Below, one piece after another: positions 57,565-64,000 of a DNA stretch of 64,000 bases (position 1 is the first letter of the stretch; each line of letters begins with the position of its first letter). Both the position numbers and the translations under genes were made by a program. The notes under the pieces are model-generated. The model was not told where the DNA came from and did not search any database. It saw nothing but the letters and a program-made list of their open reading frames with translations. Source of the stretch: Coptis chinensis. Lineage: Eukaryota > Streptophyta > Magnoliopsida > Ranunculales > Ranunculaceae. Where the stretch lies: NCBI GenBank assembly GCA_015680905.1, contig CM027380.1, forward strand, positions 14,588,001-14,652,000, in the 5' to 3' direction.

Positions 57565-60500
57565 CACCACCCCCAAACAGCACTTTGCTTGTCCTCAAGC
57601 AAAGAAGAGACATTAAAACGATAAGTGGCCAAAAATGTATTGTCTTAAACTAGGTCTCATTTTAGCGAGAATGCGGTTGCATTGACCATTATCATGCAAC
57701 AAGGCCTTAAACCACTAGGAATTCCCTAGTGGGCCGAGTTATAGCCTCGTGAGAGTTTTCGAGGAGAAGATACTCACAAACTTCATTTTATACTACAACG
57801 ACTTCGATTAACAAAGGCTTGTTCCCTTAATTAATCTCATATATCTATACATCTCACTAGCGGGGGAAACAATGATTAATTCTTTTGAAATTCAAGTTAA
57901 TATACATACAATAATCAAAATATCTACATATGAACATGCATGCAGTGAACTTTACAATGAAATGTATGAGCAGGGCCGTTTCTGGATCCTTTGGATAGCG
58001 TCCTTAAGTAGGTTCTCACAGGTCTGTGTCGAAACACAAATTCTCTCATATTTTTTCACTCAAGTTTTGCTAACTCTAGTATGCAGTGGGCTCACATTTC
58101 CTCACATACTCAATGACAGTCAGAAGAGATGAAGTTGTGAATTCACATCTACTACTTATTATCACATCATCCTACTCCTAATTAAGCTAGAGGTCTTTAT
58201 TAGGTGCTATAGGGCTTAGGTGGTAGTGTAGAAGAAAATGGAATAGAAAATTCAAAAATGATAAGTATGAGAGAATAAGGTCTTCGAGATATTAATTTAC
58301 ACTAGAGAAATCTTTATTTTTTTTTCCTGCTTCTAACATGAGTTTCCATAGCTTTTTTAAGTTTTTGTATTCCTTTTTTATTTGATTTTGGGGGAAATTC
58401 TAACTTTGATTTTTCTTTTGATTTTTGGAAACATATTTCTATTTTTTTTCTTTTCTTCTGAAGCAGGTAACTGATTTTGATTTGAAACAAGTTCTTATCT
58501 TCATTTTTCCACACTTCATCCTATTTCCCATACTTATCATCTAGGTGGGCTTATTTATTTGTGGTTAATAGATGGGTAATAAATTTTTGGTGAAATAGAA
58601 AGGGTTAATGAAAGGTTCAGCGGGGTGACTAGCGGTAAATTTTTTTACAGGTATGAATTTTTGGCTATATCAATCCAAAGAAGGCCTAAATTCTCGCCTA
58701 AGATTCAGGTAGTGATCAAGTAAGTAGACGCGAGATTTTCTCTATTCGGAAAAACTACTCCTCTGTGTCATTACTCATATATCACACATTTTGAGGCTTT
58801 TTGGTTAGATTCTCACAGGATATGGAAATTAAGTTGTTTAACTGTGGGTCCCATAAATTTAATGCTATGTACATTTAATGATAGTCAATGCATGAATGCT
58901 CATGAAAAGATGTAAAAACTATTGCATACGTATTAACTTAAGTTTCTAAGAACAAATCCTAATTCTAAAGCTAGGGTAAGATTTCTAGATATTTTTCATC
59001 ACAGAAAAGGAAACGAGACTTTGTCACTAAATACACTTATTTAGACATAAAATAAAACTATATACAACCTATAAATGCTTAATTTTTGCGAAAGGTTCTA
59101 ACCACCCTCAAATAGTAGGACGTTATGTCTTCAAAGTGTGTCAAGAGGAAGAAAGAATATACCTGAGGGGCTTGAGTAAAAATAAAGCTGATATCTTCAA
59201 CAGAAAATTATGTTGACACCACATATAGTATACAATTCAAAAGGGAAAGGACATTGTTAGGTTATTTATTTATCACATTAAAAAGTAAAACAACAAATAT
59301 GTACATCAACTTACACTATCCTAATTACGAATTAGGGGTATGTCCATTCTAGCTTAATCTCTATCGAAGTGTCATTCCTTTCGTCCTTGAGTTTATCATG
59401 GTCTGCCAAACTTCGCTCCACTTTCTCTTTTTAGAAGTGTCCAAATGAACAATCATGTTTTTGTCTTTAGGGAAGCAACGAACGTACCTCAGGTACCTTA
59501 AAGAGTGCCGAGGCCAGACCCAAAATCTCAAAGAACAAATAATCATGTTCATCTAACACATAGAATTTACTCGTACCCAATCATGAAAAAGTGGTCGAAA
59601 ACTGTGGGAAGAATGCCCTCATTATTCGACAAGTAGTAACGGGCAAGGTGATATACTGGTGTCGAAAAAGAAGTGCCCTCTTCAGGTTCTCAATTACGAG
59701 GTTCATGATGTTGAAGAAGGTATGTTATTGAGCGAAAGCATAAAAAGTCTTGCAAGCTGATGCGGAGGTAGTGGAAAATTACCAATCTCCTATGATGTTC
59801 AGAAGGATAAATAACATGGCAGTCCTGACATTCATTGTCATGCTTGCTAGGGGAATTGTTTTGTCCGGCCATTGTCCAGGTTCCTCACGTTCGATGACTT
59901 GGGTGAGGCCATTGCCATAGAGTCCAGCGAAATCTTCCCAAAAGTAGTGATTAAAGGAATTTTGTATGATGTATTGAATGGTGGGGGTTGGCTGGTGATA
60001 GGAAAGGTCCAAAGTCATAGCAACTGTTGGCTCGTAAAAGAGATGTCTTGTGTTACCCATACGGATTGCAAATCCGTTCAAAAAGAAACCACGGGCATTA
60101 TTAAATGTTGTTGTATCCTCCATATTATCATAAAAATAAGCCGCTAAACCTAGAGAGTATGTCTGCTCAGGGTGCAGAATGAAGGAGGTCTAACCGACTT
60201 GGGTGATGAGGTCTCTGAAATGAAGTCCATACGTAGGAGAATCCAACAAAGCTTGGAAGGATTGTTCAGGGATGATCTTTGGCGATGCCATTATTGGAGA
60301 TGCAGAAAACGTGTGATGAAAAATACCACCTGTAGACAAAGATAAACCAAATATTAGAATACGATGGATATGACTAAGTTAAAAAAAAATGACATTGATT
60401 ACAATAGGTAAATTGCACCACACTTAATTAGGATTACTAAAAACTAAAAAAAAAAATAGAAAATGACAAAGAACGGAAACTTTAACAGAAATTAGTGAAA

Positions 60501-60954
60501 TTTAATTTGGGTCATGGCCCGGGTAACGGCGAGTATCCTAAGGTGGGAGAAATCCATTTATAAGATTCTCGATGAAGTCAATCCATGTAACAACCCGTTG
60601 CAACAGGGCACTCTGTGTCTGGTAAATCTCGGCTTGGTTCTCCATTATGAGATTGTGATTTGCCAAGAACTGGTTGTGGCTGTGCAAGAATTGTGCTTGT
60701 TCCTCGTCTTGCATTGTCCGAAGGTCGTGAAATTCAAGAAGACTATTGATGATTATGTTCTGACGTGTGTATAATATCATTAGTCCTTGGTGAATTAGAC
60801 GAAGGCCTGCCATAGGATTAAATACGTTGTGCATTGCATTTTCAGTGAAGATGTTGACAGAGGAACAAACTTCGCCCATTTCTGCACCGACATGGTTCTT
60901 TGCAACGTTGGGAGTCCAAAAACCATTCATGCAGATGGAGTGAATGGTGAGAAT
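57565..60954 (-). mobile_element. E2 interior, 3' portion of an Athila/Tat-like element
   Basis: Starts with the same polypurine tract and hairpin pair as E1 and E3. After about 1.6 kb of non-coding sequence there are minus-strand frames at 59690-60123 (with a segment shared with E1) and 60538-60930 (begins MNGFWTPNVAKNHVGAEM, rich in Gln, His and Asn, probably helical). No gag, protease or pol was recognised. The interior is cut at its right by E3. Fossil with several breaks. Confidence 0.7.
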
Positions 60955-62409
60955 TGATATCCACTTTTACTACGTTAGAGATTGTCTCTTCTAATTTTGA
61001 CAAAAGTGCAATTTCAAAGTTTCCTTACTCACAAAATTTCGTGTTCATATAGTTGGAGTAAAGATTCGATCTAACTTAAAGTCTAGGACAACTACAACTT
61101 GGTTTTTACTCTTAGGGAACTAGTGAGTAAGTTTAAATACTAATACTAGGTTTCTTTTCTACACAAACATAAAAAAAATTAAGTTTCAAGTGAATGCAAC
61201 TAAACACAATACGATTTACTAAAAGAAAAATATGGAGAGTTAATCCTCCTCATGTGAAGTTAACTTTTGTTGTTGATTTTAATAAGTTGATTTTATTATT
61301 CCTAGAACTCATAGACAAGTCTAATAGAAGAAAACTTGATCCCTAACATGTATGGCTCATCTCTAAGCTCATACATGCTAGCAAGTGGAATCAAAGCAAT
61401 GACTTATCTCTAAGCTCATCACTTTGATCCCTAACTAGACACTACACCAACTATTATTTTGGGATAGGGTGTAGGTCTAGTTGTTCTTCCTAAACAACCT
61501 ACCAAACCAACAACAAAGATTTTTCCCTCACATAAGTTTGATTAACTCCCCAAGGGGAAGTTAGCTCATGATCCTTGGGATGAAAGATTATAAGTTAGAA
61601 AGTATAAAAAGAGAGAGAGAAAAAGGAAAAAGAAGACTAATTATCTAACTCACTTGCTTTTGATTTATTTTCAACTAGAAGAAAACCAAAGTTTCCTCCA
61701 TTAAAACTATACAAGCTTTTCTTACAAAACTAAAAACTAAATAATAAAAATGACTAAGGAACTAAAATAATACAAGGTAAGGAAAAGAAGTCAAGGGACT
61801 AAATGGAGTGTCCCCCCCTTGTTTTGTTTTCTTCTCCATTTGAGAGAAATCTCATTTCCTCCCACGTGAAACATCAAACCACATTTACTTCATTTTTATC
61901 CACCACATTAAAACAAAGTGACACCTTGCCTTTTTTTCACTATTAACACCTAATCTAATTAATTACATGCAAGGTGTCAACTTTGCACTAATAATTTGTC
62001 ATTTTTGTCTTGACATGCTCCATGATTGATGACTCATCCAATCTTGCAGGCCCGTATAGTGGGTCCTATGTGCAGTCTAGTGGCGGTTCGGTCTTTGGGC
62101 AATTTTACAACTTCTCGCCTATGCGTAGAGTTCATCGCCTTGATTGTCTAAGCAGCTCACTTGTCGCATTCGGAGTCTTGGTTCAAGAGGTAGGAGCTTC
62201 GGAAGTTTGATGCTTCTGTGCGGATTTGGAAGAATTCATATATATGTCGTTCCTCGTGTTTTATCGCAGGTTTAAATAATATTTCCATGTTTACTGCGAA
62301 TACTTGCAAAAGTATGAAAACATATTTATTTCATGATTATTAAACACATAATTAACCAAATTTATATGTCTCAATGGTGTTTCATTATACACTTTTGGGG
62401 TGCTTATCA
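60955..62409 (-). mobile_element. E3 3' LTR
   Basis: About 1455 bp; minus-strand start TGATAAGCACCCC at 62409, end GTGGATATCA at 60955. No primer-binding site follows its 3' end; instead the E2 frame region starts at once, so E3 inserted into E2. The left copy of its target duplication would be AGAAT (60950-60954); the partner lies outside the window. Confidence 0.75.
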
Positions 62410-64000
62410 CACTACCCCCAAACAGCACTTTGCTTGTCCTCAAGCAAAGAAGAGACATTAAAACAGAGATAAGTGGCAAAAAAAATGTGTAGTCCTAACT
62501 AATTCTCGTTTAGCAGAGCGGTTGCATTGACCATATGCAACATGGACTTAAACCACTAGGAATTCCCCTAGTGGACGAGTTATAGCCTCGCGGAGAGTTT
62601 TCGAGAAGATACTCACAAACTTCATTTATACTACAACGACGACTTCGACAAAAACTTCGTTTCCTAAATTAATCTCGGATATCCATACATCTCCTTAGCA
62701 GGAACGAGGATTGATTTCTTTGAAACTCAAGTTAATATGTATTCAATAATGAAAACATCTACATATGATCATGCATGCAGTGAACTTTTCATTGAAATGT
62801 ACTAGCGAGTTGTTTTCGAAGTCTTTTGGAGAGTGTACTTAAATGGGTTCTCACGGGTATGTGTCAAAACGCAATTTCACTCAAAAAATTTCCACTCAGG
62901 TTTTGTTAACTCCAAGTGTGCGGTGGGCACACGCGTTTCCCACATCTCAATGACAAGTGAGGAGCCGATGTCGATCAATCACGTCTACTACTTATTATCA
63001 CACCACCCTACTCCTAATTGAGCTAGAGGTCTTTATTAGGTATTGTGGGGATTAGGTGATAGTGTACAAGAAAATGGAAATGGATAATCAAAATTTACCA
63101 GTATGAGAGAATAGGGTCTTCATATATTTACACTAGAGAAATCCTTGTTTTCTTTCCTTCTTCTAACTGAGTTTTCCAACCTTGTTCTTAAGCCTCTAAT
63201 GGATTTTTTTTTCTAGATGGCTTAAGAACATGATTCTATTTTTCTTTCCTGAAGCAAGTAACTGACTTTTATTTGGGACAAGTCTTTCTCTTTATTCTTT
63301 CCACATTTCATCATATTTCTCATACTCATCACTTAGGTAGGTTCTTTTATTTGGTTTAATAGACGGGTAAGGATTTTTTTTTTTTTTTTGGTGAAAGTGA
63401 AAGGTTTGATAAAAGGTTCAGTGGAGTGACTAGCGGTAAAATTTGTAATAGGTAAGAATTTTTAGCTATGTCGATCCAAAGATGGCCTAAATTCTCGCTA
63501 GGGTTAGGGTGGTGATCAAGTAAGTAGATCGCGATGATTTTTCTAATCGAGAAAACTACTCCTGTGTCATCACACACAAATCACTCATGTCAAGGTTTTG
63601 GTTAGATTCTCACAGGATTTATAGTTTAAGTAACTAACCGTTGGTTCCGTAAAACTTTCATTGCTATGTACAATCGATGATACTTTCATTACATGAATGT
63701 TCATGAAAAGATGTATAAACTATTGCATAATGATTATTTTAAATTTCTTAAAACAAATCCTAATTAGGATACTAATGTGAGATTCCTAGACAATTTTCAT
63801 CATTGAAAAGGAAACAAGACTTTGTCACTAAGTACAATTATTAACATGAAAATAAAACTATATACATGTTACAATTTGCCTAATATTTGCTCTGAGGGTT
63901 AAAAGCACCCCCAACAGAATGATGCTTAGTCCTCGAAGTATCAATAATTAAAAAGAAAGTACCGAGAACCGCGGAGCAAAATTAGGGCTAGATTGCTGGA
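62410..64000 (-). mobile_element. E3 interior, runs off the window
   Basis: Begins with CACTACCCCCAAACAGCAC (polypurine tract complement) and both conserved hairpins, and is colinear with E2 57565-59150. Only the non-coding 3' part of the element is inside the window; no coding region was recognised. Confidence 0.75.

Overview
The window is nuclear DNA of a land plant, most likely a eudicot. Every recognisable protein fragment is of plant type: ZF-HD homeodomain, AIG1/IAN GTPase, vacuolar NHX antiporter, plant mercaptopyruvate sulfurtransferase and PPR. The rest is a dense nest of plant transposons. No species can be named from this sequence. Nothing in it looks like a fully intact host gene. 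The best host loci are a ZF-HD transcription-factor locus on the minus strand (41664-42212), the last two exons of a decayed AIG1/IAN GTPase (31390-32511) and a small two-exon hypothetical gene (46590-47096).

Layout. (1) About 1.6-18.2 kb is one large Mutator-like element (MULE) of the kind that carries a Ulp1-like cysteine protease. The protease-like gene runs on the plus strand (about 1.68-9.26 kb) and converges on a mudrA-type transposase gene on the minus strand (18.12 to 10.05 kb). It was later hit by two solo LTRs of one family (3249-6221 and 14912-17608) and by a non-autonomous hAT element (10413-11571); all three have clear target-site duplications. (2) 18.2-25.4 kb is decayed repeat sequence with a CCGATC-rich tract and a palindrome-rich MITE-like element. 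(3) 25526-30117 is a 4.6-kb solo LTR related to the first two, in reverse orientation, inserted into a tRNA-derived SINE. (4) 30.5-34.3 kb holds the AIG1 remnant, a copia-like solo LTR (32975-34237) and a Helitron 3' end. (5) 34826-40471 is an LTR element with short LTRs, a matching GTAAG duplication, no visible gag or pol, and cargo made of intron-free pieces of host genes (NHX, sulfurtransferase, PPR, plus a proline-rich piece in antisense), followed by GC-rich tandem arrays. (6) 40.5-47.1 kb is AT-rich and holds the ZF-HD locus and the hypothetical gene. (7) 47.2-64 kb is a nest of three related Ty3/gypsy (Athila/Tat-like) elements, all on the minus strand: E1 (47838-56314) sits inside the LTR of E2, and E3 (60955 to past the window end) sits inside the body of E2.

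The most unusual signals are two. At 47384-47448 a tRNA-Asp-like sequence with an encoded CCA end abuts an LTR terminus; it looks like a fossil of reverse transcription that ran through the tRNA primer. The second is the gene-capturing LTR element at 34826-40471. All retroelements are described as fossils. Coordinates of domains and repeats were read by hand.
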